Source: Ignavibacteria bacterium UBA2373
GTDB lineage: Bacteria > Bacteroidota > Ignavibacteria > Kapaibacteriales > UBA961
NCBI GenBank assembly: GCA_002344005.1
Contig: DDTD01000010.1
Location: forward strand, 6,179 to 70,178
Reading direction: 5' to 3'
DNA: 64,000 nucleotides
Position 1 is the stretch's first letter; each line of letters opens with the position of its first letter. The position numbers and the translations under genes are program-made. A model generated the notes under the pieces. That model saw only the letters and a list, made by a program, of their open reading frames with translations. It searched no databases and was not told the DNA's origin. This document shows positions 34,443 to 42,550 of the stretch, one piece after another.

Positions 34443-35801
34443 ATGACTGAACAAACAACAAAAAAAGAAAGCCCTGTAAAAAGATTAAAAAACAATATCT
34501 ACTTCAAAATTGGAACAATTATTATAATTGTATTATTGCTTTTGGTTCCTACGTCAATGATTGAAAGTTTAATCACTGAAAGAGAATCAACCCAAAATTT
34601 AGCCATTAGTGAAGTCAGTTCAAAATGGGCAGAAAAGCAGACAATTACAGGTCCCTTTATTTCTATTCCATACAATCGTTATATGAAAGAATCCACAGGT
34701 AAGGATTCCGTTCAAAAAACCGTTCAGATAAGAGAATATTTACACATCCTGCCGTCACAGCTTAATATTTCAGGTACCATAAACCCGGAAAAACGTTATA
34801 GAGGAATTTATGAAGTTGTAGTGTATAACTCTAAGCTCAATATTTCCGGAACTTTTACTATGGTTGATGTCAAATCTATGGATATTGATCCCCATAATAT
34901 CCTTTTTGACAAAGCGGAATTTGTTGTCGGTATTGATGATTTACGAGGAATAGAAGATGAAGTCAATCTTTTATGGAATAATGAGAAAATATCATTTAAT
35001 CCGGGTATTACATCAAGCGATGTAGTAAATACTGGCATAAACGCTTTACTTAATATTGTACCGAGTGACAGCACCGTGTATAACTTTACTCTAAGTTTAG
35101 ATCTTAAAGGAAGTCAGCTTTTATATTTTACCCCTGTTGGCAAGGTAACTGATATTGCATTGACATCAGAGTGGTCGAATCCAAGTTTTAATGGTGCTTT
35201 TTTGCCTGACAGTCGAGAGGTAAACGAAAAAGGTTTTGTAGCCAAGTGGAATGTGTTACACCTTAATCGAAATTTTCCTCAGAGCTGGACAAATAATCGG
35301 CATAGAATATATAATTCATCTTTTGGTATAGACTTACTCTTGCCTGTTGATAACTATCAAAAATCATATCGTTCGGTTCGTTATGCGATATTGTTTATAG
35401 GACTTACATTCTTAATCTTCTTTTTCATTGAAGTATTACATAAAGTGTTTATTCATCCTATTCAATATATCCTTGTTGGTGTTGCTTTGATTGTATTCTA
35501 TACACTTTTGCTCTCTATTTCCGAACATCTGCATTATAATTTTGCATTTATAATATCAGCAATCGCCACACTTTTACTGATTGCAGCTTATGTGCGAGCT
35601 ATTTTGAGGTCCGGTAGCTTCACTATGCTCATTTCGGGGATTTTGACAGTGCTTTATACTTTTATTTTTGTCATTATTCAGCTTCAAGACTATGCTCTGC
35701 TTATTGGAAGTGTCGGACTATTTATTATCGTCGGGCTTGTTATGTACTTCTCTCGTAAAATTGACTGGTACAGCTTGAATCTTAATGATAAAAAAGAATA
35801 A
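34443..35801 (+). CDS. creD: CreD-family inner-membrane protein
   Basis: Cell-envelope integrity protein of the CreD family, 452 residues. ATG 34443 follows AGGAG and gives MTEQTTKKESPVKRLKNN. One membrane segment (IIIIVLLLLVPTSMI) leads into a large periplasmic domain with SSKWAEKQTITGPFISIPY and the family's NISGTINPEKRYRGIYEVVVY, then a C-terminal bundle of about five membrane helices beginning at SVRYAILFIGLTFLIFFFIE. In enterobacteria CreD responds to the CreBC two-component system and affects envelope stress and beta-lactam resistance; no creB or creC is seen here. About 180 nt without a gene separate it from the propeller gene. Confidence 0.9.
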   Translation: MTEQTTKKESPVKRLKNNIYFKIGTIIIIVLLLLVPTSMIESLITERESTQNLAISEVSSKWAEKQTITGPFISIPYNRYMKESTGKDSVQKTVQIREYLHILPSQLNISGTINPEKRYRGIYEVVVYNSKLNISGTFTMVDVKSMDIDPHNILFDKAEFVVGIDDLRGIEDEVNLLWNNEKISFNPGITSSDVVNTGINALLNIVPSDSTVYNFTLSLDLKGSQLLYFTPVGKVTDIALTSEWSNPSFNGAFLPDSREVNEKGFVAKWNVLHLNRNFPQSWTNNRHRIYNSSFGIDLLLPVDNYQKSYRSVRYAILFIGLTFLIFFFIEVLHKVFIHPIQYILVGVALIVFYTLLLSISEHLHYNFAFIISAIATLLLIAAYVRAILRSGSFTMLISGILTVLYTFIFVIIQLQDYALLIGSVGLFIIVGLVMYFSRKIDWYSLNLNDKKE

Positions 35802-35917
35802 TGTACAGATGCTCATATACTCCGTTCAGTTAACTAATCATCGTTATAGTTTGTATGAATAATCAAATCAAAAGAATCGTTTTCAACACCTGTCTATTCT
35901 TTGTTTATTTTATTGGT

Positions 35918-35925
35918 TAAATTTG
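35918..35925 (+). promoter_or_regulatory. TAAATTTG promoter box before the DUF2238 gene
   Basis: TAAATTTG matches TAnnTTTG and lies 26 nt before the start. The nearest TTTG is only 14 nt upstream, so the -33 element is unclear. Confidence 0.4.
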
Positions 35926-35951
35926 TAATCTAACACAAAAAGGTATATTCT

Positions 35952-36560
35952 ATGCGCAAAAATAGTGTATTGATTGTTCTGTATTTCATAGGTTTACTCT
36001 GGTCAGCAATAAATCCGCATGACTATTTTACATGGTTTCTTGAAGTGTTCCCGGCAATTATCGGTTTCATACTTTTGGTCTTAACATATAAAAAATTCAG
36101 GTTTACATACTTGACATATTGTTGTATTTTACTGCATTGTTATGTGTTGTTTGTGGGTGGTCACTATACGTATGCGGAAGTACCTTTGTTTGATTGGCTG
36201 AAAGAAGTATTCAATCAAACGAGAAACAATTATGATAAAGTAGGGCATTTTGCTCAAGGCTTTGTTCCGGCAATAATAACGCGAGAAATATTTATCAGAA
36301 AATCTGTTGTCAAGCCATCATGGTTGTCTTTTTTGACTATTTGTGTCTGTTTGAGTATTAGTGCTGTGTATGAATTTTTAGAGTGGTTTGTTGCTCTTAT
36401 GACAGGGGAGTCGGCAGAATCGTTTTTGGGCACACAGGGTTATATTTGGGACACACAGTCGGATATGCTATATGCCACTCTGGGAGCAATGTCTATGATT
36501 GTGTTTATGTCATCGTACCAAAATAAACAGATTAAAAAAATGAATAATTCGCCTTCGTAA
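35952..36560 (+). CDS. DUF2238 (YjdF-like) integral membrane protein
   Basis: A 202-residue inner-membrane protein with about six hydrophobic segments. Family markers are visible: HDYFTWFLEVFPAIIGF, LHCYVLFVGGHYTYAEVPLFDWL, NYDKVGHFAQGFVPA, and the C-terminal YEFLEWFVALMTGESAESFLGTQGYIWDTQSDM. The conserved His, Asp and Glu in these loops suggest a metal site or an enzyme, but the function of the family is unknown. It follows creD on the same strand after about 150 nt and has its own promoter-like box, so co-transcription is uncertain. Confidence 0.88.
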   Translation: MRKNSVLIVLYFIGLLWSAINPHDYFTWFLEVFPAIIGFILLVLTYKKFRFTYLTYCCILLHCYVLFVGGHYTYAEVPLFDWLKEVFNQTRNNYDKVGHFAQGFVPAIITREIFIRKSVVKPSWLSFLTICVCLSISAVYEFLEWFVALMTGESAESFLGTQGYIWDTQSDMLYATLGAMSMIVFMSSYQNKQIKKMNNSPS

Positions 36561-36616
36561 ATAGTCAAAATGTTCTACTCAAACATTGTCTTCATTTTTT
36601 GACACTACTTTTTCAT

Positions 36617-36652
36617 TAAAAAAAATCCCAATGATATATCATCATTGGGATT
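36617..36652 (-). terminator. Terminator of the DUF948-YtxH-KdsC-RluA operon
   Basis: AATCCCAATGAT (36624-36635) and ATCATTGGGATT (36641-36652) form a perfect 12-bp stem with loop ATATC. On the minus strand the stem runs into a T-tract (36617-36625 region), so it terminates the minus-strand operon. Confidence 0.85.
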
Positions 36653-36674
36653 GCATTAGAATATGTGAAGAGTA

Positions 36675-37082
36675 TTATCTTCTGAGAGCATCATTCACGG
36701 CTTGTATCGCTTTTGAGATAGCAGCAATAAATGATGCAGTTTTCATAAGGGGTTCTTCTACTTTATTTTGCACTTTCTTTTGCAATGTCGTCACTCTTTG
36801 CACCATATTGTCCACATTCTGAAGACTATTTTGCATTGTGTCCAACTGTATGTCAATATGTTCCAATGTTTCGGTTGTTTTTTTGAGTGTCGAGTTTACC
36901 AGCTCAAGAGTTGGTTCAATTTTTTTATTGGCATCTTCCAATACTCTTTGCGTTGATTGCAATGTTAAGGCAGTTGTGTCCAAAAATGTTTTTGCTCGTC
37001 CCAAAAAAATAATGACGGATATGCACATAGCGGCGAAACTGCCAAGAGCAAGGAGTGCCACAATAGAGAGAATCGGGTTCAT
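36675..37082 (-). CDS. DUF948-like membrane-anchored coiled-coil protein
   Basis: A 135-residue protein with one N-terminal membrane helix (IVALLALGSFAAMCISVIIFL) followed by a long heptad-rich helix (LTLQSTQRVLEDANKKIEPT to LQNVDNMVQRVTTLQKKVQN). This layout is that of DUF948 proteins, general-stress-associated membrane proteins often encoded beside YtxH. It follows the YtxH gene by 17 nt. The function is unknown; envelope or stress-related scaffolding is a guess. A terminator lies just after it. Confidence 0.75.
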   Translation of the reverse strand: MNPILSIVALLALGSFAAMCISVIIFLGRAKTFLDTTALTLQSTQRVLEDANKKIEPTLELVNSTLKKTTETLEHIDIQLDTMQNSLQNVDNMVQRVTTLQKKVQNKVEEPLMKTASFIAAISKAIQAVNDALRR

Positions 37083-37099
37083 GATACTATTCTCGTGAG

Positions 37100-37546
37100 T
37101 TAAAGAAGTTCAGTGTCTTGACTTTTTACTGATGCCATTTCTTGTTTGAATGCTTCTGAGCCAACTTTTACTGCATCCATTATTTTGGTTGTATTATCTT
37201 GGATAATTTCTTTTGCCGAAGATGCTCTGAAACGTGCTTCTTGAATCATTCTATCGGCGCTATTCATAAGAGAGCCGGCTTGTTCTTTTGCATTTTGAAC
37301 AATCTTTTCAGCTTGAATTTTACCCTCATTGACACCTGTGAGAATTTGTGTTTGTTTTTCCCCTATGATGTCTTGTGCTTTATCTATCAAATCGCTGGAT
37401 TTACGAGAAATATCCTCGCGTAATTCTTTACCGCTTTTGGGAGCTAATAATAATGCGGTAATTGCTCCGACTGCCCCGCCGACAATAGCTCCAAGTACAA
37501 AACCTTTAGAATACGAATTCACAATTTCTTTTCCGTCTTTGCTCAT
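37100..37546 (-). CDS. YtxH-domain protein
   Basis: A 148-residue protein with the YtxH signature: a glycine-rich membrane helix (GFVLGAIVGGAVGAITALLLAP) followed at once by KSGKELREDISRKSSDLIDKA, then a long amphipathic, coiled-coil-like tail. YtxH proteins are small stress-linked membrane proteins of unknown mechanism. It is paired with the DUF948 gene as in many other bacteria and lies 49 nt after the KdsC-like gene on the same strand. Confidence 0.85.
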   Translation of the reverse strand: MSKDGKEIVNSYSKGFVLGAIVGGAVGAITALLLAPKSGKELREDISRKSSDLIDKAQDIIGEKQTQILTGVNEGKIQAEKIVQNAKEQAGSLMNSADRMIQEARFRASSAKEIIQDNTTKIMDAVKVGSEAFKQEMASVKSQDTELL

Positions 37547-37595
37547 GAGATTACTCCTAATTATAAAAATGTAGATATTACGATTGATTGTATGT

Positions 37596-38117
37596 TTACC
37601 ACTGTTCCGGTAAAATTATGGGATGACCTTGTGCGATAAGAATCATTTCTGCTAGCTCGCGCACTGCTCCATGACCTCCTTGCTTACTGCATATAAATGT
37701 TGCCGATTGTCGTACAGATTCTGCTGCATCTGCCGGACAAACCGCAAAAACACCTGTTCGCATAGCCGATAAATCATTGATATCATCGCCAATATATGCA
37801 ATTTCCTCAAATGTCAAGCCAAGTTTTTCACAAAGTTCAGCGAGCACTTCATTTTTTTTCTTTGCGCCAAGATAGACATGAGCAATACGTAATTTCTCTG
37901 CTCTTTTTTGCACAATTGAAGTAGTTTCACTTGTAATGATGGCTGTGTGAATACCCGCAAGATGAAGTAATGTTATGCCCATACCGTCACGAGTGTCAAA
38001 GCGTTTCATTGCTTCGCCTTCTGCAGAATAGTACATTGCTCCGTCTGTAAGAGTTCCGTCCACATCCATGGCTAATAAACGAATTGCTGATAAACGCTGT
38101 TGTAAAGATTCATTCAT
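37596..38117 (-). CDS. kdsC: KdsC-like HAD phosphatase (KDO 8-phosphate phosphatase family)
   Basis: Probably removes phosphate from 3-deoxy-manno-octulosonate 8-phosphate in lipopolysaccharide synthesis. The 173 residues match the small cap-less HAD class C0 type: motif I MDVDGTLTDGAMYYS (nucleophile Asp in DVDGT), FDTRDGMGITLLH, motif II ITSETTSIVQKRAEKL, Lys in LGAKKKNEVL, and motif III YIGDDINDLSAM. GQHGA-like GGHGAVRELAE near the end is also typical. It overlaps the RluA-type gene by 4 bp. KdsC is the best match; a close paralogue acting on another sugar phosphate cannot be excluded. It implies a Gram-negative outer membrane. Confidence 0.88.
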   Translation of the reverse strand: MNESLQQRLSAIRLLAMDVDGTLTDGAMYYSAEGEAMKRFDTRDGMGITLLHLAGIHTAIITSETTSIVQKRAEKLRIAHVYLGAKKKNEVLAELCEKLGLTFEEIAYIGDDINDLSAMRTGVFAVCPADAAESVRQSATFICSKQGGHGAVRELAEMILIAQGHPIILPEQW

Positions 38118-38812
38118 ATCGTCAACTTCATTCTGTGGAGTATTGTAGAAAAATACGAATCCGGCGGACAGTGAATATTCTGCTTTTCGCCGTCGTTTTC
38201 ATAGTAAAATTCCAAACGCTGTGCATGAAGTAATAAACGATGACATCCGAAATGTTCTCGTGCCAGTGCATTTGTTTTGCCATCACCATGTTTTACATCA
38301 CCCACAATAGGATATCCTTTATATGAACAGTGCAGACGAATCTGATGCCATCGTCCTGTTTTTGGGAGTGCTTTTATCAAAGAAAACCGAGATGAGGCAT
38401 AACGTTCACTCGGAATATCAAGTTCTGAAAGTGCTATCGGCTCTACAATAGTGACCGCCTCTTTTCGCTCAGCTTTATAGGGCGTGTTGATGGCATGGTC
38501 AATACATAGCTCCGTCAGTATATGTCCACGCACAACAGCAAGATATTCTTTTGTAATGAGTTGTTCATTGAACTGTTGGCGAATATATGACGCTGTTTCC
38601 GGTGTTAATGCAAAAAGAACTATCCCGGAAGTTGCACGGTCAATTCTATGCACGGGATACAAATATTCTCCGGTGAGAGATTTAACCTGATGCATTAATG
38701 TAGTTTCATATTTATGTATATCGCTCGGATGCACCGCCATATCAATGGGTTTATAGACGGCGATATAGTGTTCAGACCTTTCTACAATGCGACATTCTTC
38801 GGCTTGTATCAT
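38114..38812 (-). CDS. RluA-family RNA pseudouridine synthase
   Basis: A 232-residue enzyme that turns uridine into pseudouridine in tRNA or rRNA. The catalytic motif is HRIDRATSGIVLFAL, with the essential Asp in RIDR near residue 59. YIAVYKPIDMAVHPSD at the start and LPKTGRWHQIRLHCSYKGYPIVGD are other family blocks. There is no N-terminal S4 domain, so it is closer to TruC/RluA-type enzymes; the exact target cannot be read. It heads the operon with kdsC, and its start region is divergent from prmA. Confidence 0.9.
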   Translation of the reverse strand: MIQAEECRIVERSEHYIAVYKPIDMAVHPSDIHKYETTLMHQVKSLTGEYLYPVHRIDRATSGIVLFALTPETASYIRQQFNEQLITKEYLAVVRGHILTELCIDHAINTPYKAERKEAVTIVEPIALSELDIPSERYASSRFSLIKALPKTGRWHQIRLHCSYKGYPIVGDVKHGDGKTNALAREHFGCHRLLLHAQRLEFYYENDGEKQNIHCPPDSYFSTILHRMKLTI

Positions 38813-38842
38813 AAAAAAACGTATAAAATTTCATGTTCTCCG

Positions 38843-38850
38843 TAATTTTG
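38843..38850 (+). promoter_or_regulatory. TAATTTTG promoter box for prmA
   Basis: TAATTTTG matches TAnnTTTG exactly and lies 25 nt before the prmA start. No TTTG at the -33 distance. Confidence 0.5.
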
Positions 38851-38875
38851 ACAACAATTTACGAAAGCATGATGA

Positions 38876-39727
38876 ATGATACCTAAAATTTACTATCAAA
38901 TTCAATTTGAAATTCTCGAAGAAAATTATGACATAGCCGTTGCGCTGCTCTCTACATTTCCGATTACAGGTATAGAAGAGGGGTTAGATGAACTTACTGT
39001 TACTCTCACTCATGGCATTAAACCTGAGGATGTCTCTGCTGATATGATTGCCACCTTAGAAAATGTCGGTATAAAAGCCACAATCAAAGAAATACTCGAT
39101 ATTGTTGAACAAAATTGGGAGAAACAATGGGAAGAATCATTGCAACCTATCAAGGTTACGGACGATATATGGATTACACCTTCGTGGAAAAAAGAAGAGG
39201 TACAGGGCAAATATGTCATAATCATTGATCCTAAAATGTCGTTCGGAACAGGCTATCATCCCACAACAAGAATGGTGTGTCGCTTAGTAGAAGAGTCCGT
39301 CACGCCGCAATCACAATGGTTGGATGTGGGCACAGGAACAGGTGTGCTGGCTATCCTTGCCGTGAAAGCCGGTGCATCCTCATGTCTTGGTTTTGATATT
39401 GATGAATGGTCAATAGAAAATGCAAAAGAAAATGTTACTATAAATAATGTTGAAACGAAGGTTTCTATTATTCAACATGATGTGGCTGCTTTCCCTTATG
39501 AGAATTATCATGGAATAGCTGCTAATTTATATCGTAACTTATTATTGCCTGCTTTACCGTCTTTTTTTAAAGCATTATCACTTCATAATGGAATTCTGAT
39601 AGTTTCAGGAATCTTGGTGTATGATGCAGATGAAATAATTACTGAAGCAGAAAAACAAGGATTTATCCTCGATTTAAAATTAATCGAAGGTGAATGGTGT
39701 GCAATCAGATTCTCATTGAGGATGTAA
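38876..39727 (+). CDS. prmA: Ribosomal protein L11 methyltransferase
   Basis: SAM enzyme that methylates lysines of ribosomal protein L11. The 283-residue protein has the N-terminal substrate-binding half (about 1-110, including WEKQWEESLQPI) and the catalytic half with DPKMSFGTGYHPTTRM, SAM motif I LDVGTGTGVLAILAVKAGA and FDIDEWSIENAKENV. IAANLYRNLLLPAL stands where most PrmA have the N-I/L-L motif; here Tyr replaces the middle hydrophobic residue, a small oddity. The C-terminus is normal. The ppx/gppA-like gene follows after 2 nt, so the two are co-transcribed. Confidence 0.92.
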   Translation: MIPKIYYQIQFEILEENYDIAVALLSTFPITGIEEGLDELTVTLTHGIKPEDVSADMIATLENVGIKATIKEILDIVEQNWEKQWEESLQPIKVTDDIWITPSWKKEEVQGKYVIIIDPKMSFGTGYHPTTRMVCRLVEESVTPQSQWLDVGTGTGVLAILAVKAGASSCLGFDIDEWSIENAKENVTINNVETKVSIIQHDVAAFPYENYHGIAANLYRNLLLPALPSFFKALSLHNGILIVSGILVYDADEIITEAEKQGFILDLKLIEGEWCAIRFSLRM

Positions 39728-39729
39728 TA

Positions 39730-40656
39730 ATGAAATTGTCCACAGCCGAAAAACCTGTCATTGCAGGAATTGATATTGGCACGAATACTATATTATTGAC
39801 TATCGGCTATATTGTTGATAATAATACAGTACATATCCTTCATGATGAAGTGCAGTTTGCGCGGCTTGGGAAAAATGTTGATTGTACAGGGTATATCGAA
39901 GAAGAGCGCATTATGGCTGCGGAAAATATTCTGAAAAAATATGCAGAAATATGTATAAACTTTGATACTGATGTGATATGCGCTGTTGCAACAAGTGCTA
40001 TGCGTGATGCCCTTAACGGTAAAGAAGTACAATCACGACTTGAACATGCTTTAGGAGCAGCGGTAACAATTATTGAGGGTGAAGAAGAAGCACGCTTATG
40101 TTTTCTGGGCACTGTACCTCATAAAGAAAAAGCTATGGTTATTGATATTGGCGGCGGCAGCACCGAAATTATTATTGGAACACATGAAAAAATAGAAGCA
40201 ATGTACAGCATCAATATCGGCGCAGTGCGATTAACCGAGCGTTTTTTTCTACAATTGCCACCTACGCAAGAAAATATTTCCTGTGCGATAGAGTGTATTC
40301 ATAATGAATTATCCCATATCTCTATAGAAAATGATTATCCGGTTTATTGTGTTGCCGGAACCCCCGTTACTTTAGCAAGTATTGCTTTAGGTTTGGAATC
40401 GTATGATTCAACAGTACTTAATGGCTATGAGTTATCTGCATTAGTCATTACAATCATTCTGCAACAACTTTTGCATTCAACGCGCGATGAAATACTTCAA
40501 AATCAAGGAGTTGTTGAAAATAGGGCTGATATTTTACCTGCGGGCACACTAATTTTGGAAACATTGTTGAGAAAATATGAAAAAAGCAGCTGTTTTGTAA
40601 GTACAGGAGGTGTGCGTGTGGGTCTGATAAAAAATTATTATATACACCAATATTAA
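39730..40656 (+). CDS. ppx: Ppx/GppA-family phosphatase (exopolyphosphatase-like)
   Basis: Hydrolyses polyphosphate or pppGpp. The 308-residue protein has the actin-like ATPase folds of the family: AGIDIGTNTILLTIGY at the start, VCAVATSAMRDALNG, IEGEEEARLCFLGT, and VIDIGGGSTEIIIG as the second phosphate loop, followed by SINIGAVRLTERF and CVAGTPVTLA. It is the short single-domain type without the HD domain of long Ppx proteins. I chose ATG 39730, which leaves 2 nt after the prmA stop; the longer frame overlaps prmA. Ppx and GppA activity cannot be told apart here. Confidence 0.9.
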   Translation: MKLSTAEKPVIAGIDIGTNTILLTIGYIVDNNTVHILHDEVQFARLGKNVDCTGYIEEERIMAAENILKKYAEICINFDTDVICAVATSAMRDALNGKEVQSRLEHALGAAVTIIEGEEEARLCFLGTVPHKEKAMVIDIGGGSTEIIIGTHEKIEAMYSINIGAVRLTERFFLQLPPTQENISCAIECIHNELSHISIENDYPVYCVAGTPVTLASIALGLESYDSTVLNGYELSALVITIILQQLLHSTRDEILQNQGVVENRADILPAGTLILETLLRKYEKSSCFVSTGGVRVGLIKNYYIHQY

Positions 40657-40672
40657 AGTATGAAAAACACCT

Positions 40673-41980
40673 ATGGAAACACCAATAGCAATTCATTGGT
40701 TTAGACGTGATTTACGACTTGATGATAATCATGCATTATATAGGGCTTTACGCTGTGGATTACCTGTGATGCCAATTTTTATCTTTGATTCGACAATATT
40801 AGATGAACTCAGTGATAAAAGCGATGCTCGAGTCACCTTTATCTATGACACGCTCAAAGAATTAGATAAACAATTACAACATTATGGTTCATCCTTGAAA
40901 ATATTCTACGGTAAACCTTCGAAAATATGGGAAGAAATTACTAAAGAATATTCGGTAAAAGCAGTATTCTTTAATAGAGACTATGAACCTTATGCCTTAT
41001 CGCGCGATACGATGATTGAAATTGCTCTTCGTAAAAAAGGTATTGATGTCTGGCATTACAAAGATCAGGTAATATTTGAACAAAATGAAATTACAAAGGA
41101 TAATGGCTTACCTTATACTGTTTATACACCATACTCAAAAAAATGGCGACATACTATAACCGAAGAACATTATCAGCCATTTTTATGTAAACAGTATTAT
41201 AGTCAATTTTTAAAAGTCAAGATTCCATTTCCCAACCTTGATATGATTGGATTTTCACGAACATCTATTGCATTACCGCCTTGTACTATTGATATTGCTC
41301 AAATTATGCGTTATCATACTACCAGAGATTTACCGGCAGTGGATGATACAACCCGTTTGGGTATTCACTTACGCTTTGGCACTATTAGTATTCGTTCTTT
41401 AGTTACAATTGCATTACAAAGTAATGAAACTTTTGTCAAAGAATTACAATGGCGTGAATTTTTTATGCAGATTTTATGGCATTTTCCGTATGTTGTCCAT
41501 AATGCATTTCGGCCTGAATATGATGCGATACAATGGCGTAATAATGAAGAAGATTTTATTGCTTGGACGCAGGGAAAAACCGGTTATCCTCTTGTTGATG
41601 CGGGTATGAGGCAATTAAATGCTACGGGATTTATGCATAATCGTGTACGTATGGTGACGGCAAGTTTTCTTTGTAAACATTTGCTTATTGATTGGCGCAA
41701 AGGCGAACATTATTTTGCAGTGAAATTATTAGACTTTGAACTCTCTGCCAATAATGGCAATTGGCAATGGGCTGCCGGCACGGGATGTGATGCAGCACCA
41801 TATTTTCGAGTATTTAATCCGACAATGCAACAAGAAAAATTTGATTCTGATTTTCGATATTGTAAACATTGGGTGCCTGAATTTGGCAGTACTGCTTATC
41901 CGGCACCGATTGTAGAACATACTTTTGCTCGGGAGAGAGCATTGCAAACTTATAAAGCGGCATTACAATCACATATATAA
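40673..41980 (+). CDS. phrB: Deoxyribodipyrimidine photolyase
   Basis: Light-driven repair of UV-induced pyrimidine dimers. The 435 residues contain the N-terminal antenna domain (IHWFRRDLRLDDNHALYRAL), YTPYSKKW, and the FAD-binding helical domain with TTRLGIHLRFGTISIR, ELQWREFFMQIL, YPLVDAGMRQLNATGFMHNRVRMV, and LSANNGNWQWAAGTGCDAAPYFRVFNP near the C-terminus. This motif set fits class I CPD photolyases better than cryptochromes, although DASH-type members share much of it. It is 16 nt after ppx. The presence suggests at least occasional light exposure. Confidence 0.94.
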   Translation: METPIAIHWFRRDLRLDDNHALYRALRCGLPVMPIFIFDSTILDELSDKSDARVTFIYDTLKELDKQLQHYGSSLKIFYGKPSKIWEEITKEYSVKAVFFNRDYEPYALSRDTMIEIALRKKGIDVWHYKDQVIFEQNEITKDNGLPYTVYTPYSKKWRHTITEEHYQPFLCKQYYSQFLKVKIPFPNLDMIGFSRTSIALPPCTIDIAQIMRYHTTRDLPAVDDTTRLGIHLRFGTISIRSLVTIALQSNETFVKELQWREFFMQILWHFPYVVHNAFRPEYDAIQWRNNEEDFIAWTQGKTGYPLVDAGMRQLNATGFMHNRVRMVTASFLCKHLLIDWRKGEHYFAVKLLDFELSANNGNWQWAAGTGCDAAPYFRVFNPTMQQEKFDSDFRYCKHWVPEFGSTAYPAPIVEHTFARERALQTYKAALQSHI

Positions 41981-41998
41981 TTTTTTTGAGGATTTTTT

Positions 41999-42421
41999 AT
42001 GGCTTCCAATAAAACGCAACCTACAGATATGTCTGTAGAAGATTTTTTACAATCAATAGCTTCAGAAAATATTCGCAAGGATTGTTATGAACTATGTGCA
42101 ATGATGCAGGATATTACAAAAGATAAACCGGTTATGTGGGGAAATTCAATGGTCGGTTTCGGGCAATATTCATATAAATATAAAACTGGCAGAGAGGGTA
42201 CATGGTTTATTGTCGGTTTTTCGCCAAAGAAGAAGAATATTTCTGTGTATTGTATGTCGGGTTTTGAAGAGCATGGACATTTACTTGAGAAATTAGGTAA
42301 GTTTACAATCGGGGCATCGTGCTTGTATATAAATTCTTTGGGTGATATTCAGAAAAGTATTCTTCGCGACCTTATTCGTGAATCGGTACATATCATACGA
42401 AAAGCATATCCTGCATCATAA
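41999..42421 (+). CDS. DUF1801 family protein
   Basis: A 140-residue small soluble protein of the DUF1801/YdhG type: VEDFLQSIASENIRKDC near the start, MQDITKDKPVMWGNSMVGFGQY, WFIVGFSPKKKNISVY, and the C-terminal IGASCLYINSLGDIQKSILRDLIRES. The family has no established biochemical function; some members are linked to iron or small-ligand binding. It is the last gene of the prmA-ppx-phrB string, 18 nt after the photolyase, and is followed by a long hairpin. Confidence 0.85.
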   Translation: MASNKTQPTDMSVEDFLQSIASENIRKDCYELCAMMQDITKDKPVMWGNSMVGFGQYSYKYKTGREGTWFIVGFSPKKKNISVYCMSGFEEHGHLLEKLGKFTIGASCLYINSLGDIQKSILRDLIRESVHIIRKAYPAS

Positions 42422-42500
42422 TGAAAAATCACAATAGAGTGAATAATGTGGTATTGCAGTATAATAGATTTGTTAAAAATCATTAAATAACCTAATAACC

Positions 42501-42533
42501 TCAAGAAAGTCATTCATAGAATGACTTTCTTGA
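42501..42533. terminator. 15-bp hairpin between convergent DUF1801 and rpoN genes
   Basis: TCAAGAAAGTCATTC (42501-42515) and GAATGACTTTCTTGA (42519-42533) form a perfect stem with loop ATA. There is no T-tract on either side, but the position between two converging operons makes a shared terminator or transcript-end stabiliser likely. Confidence 0.6.
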
Positions 42534-42550
42534 GAGAGCCGATAAATTTA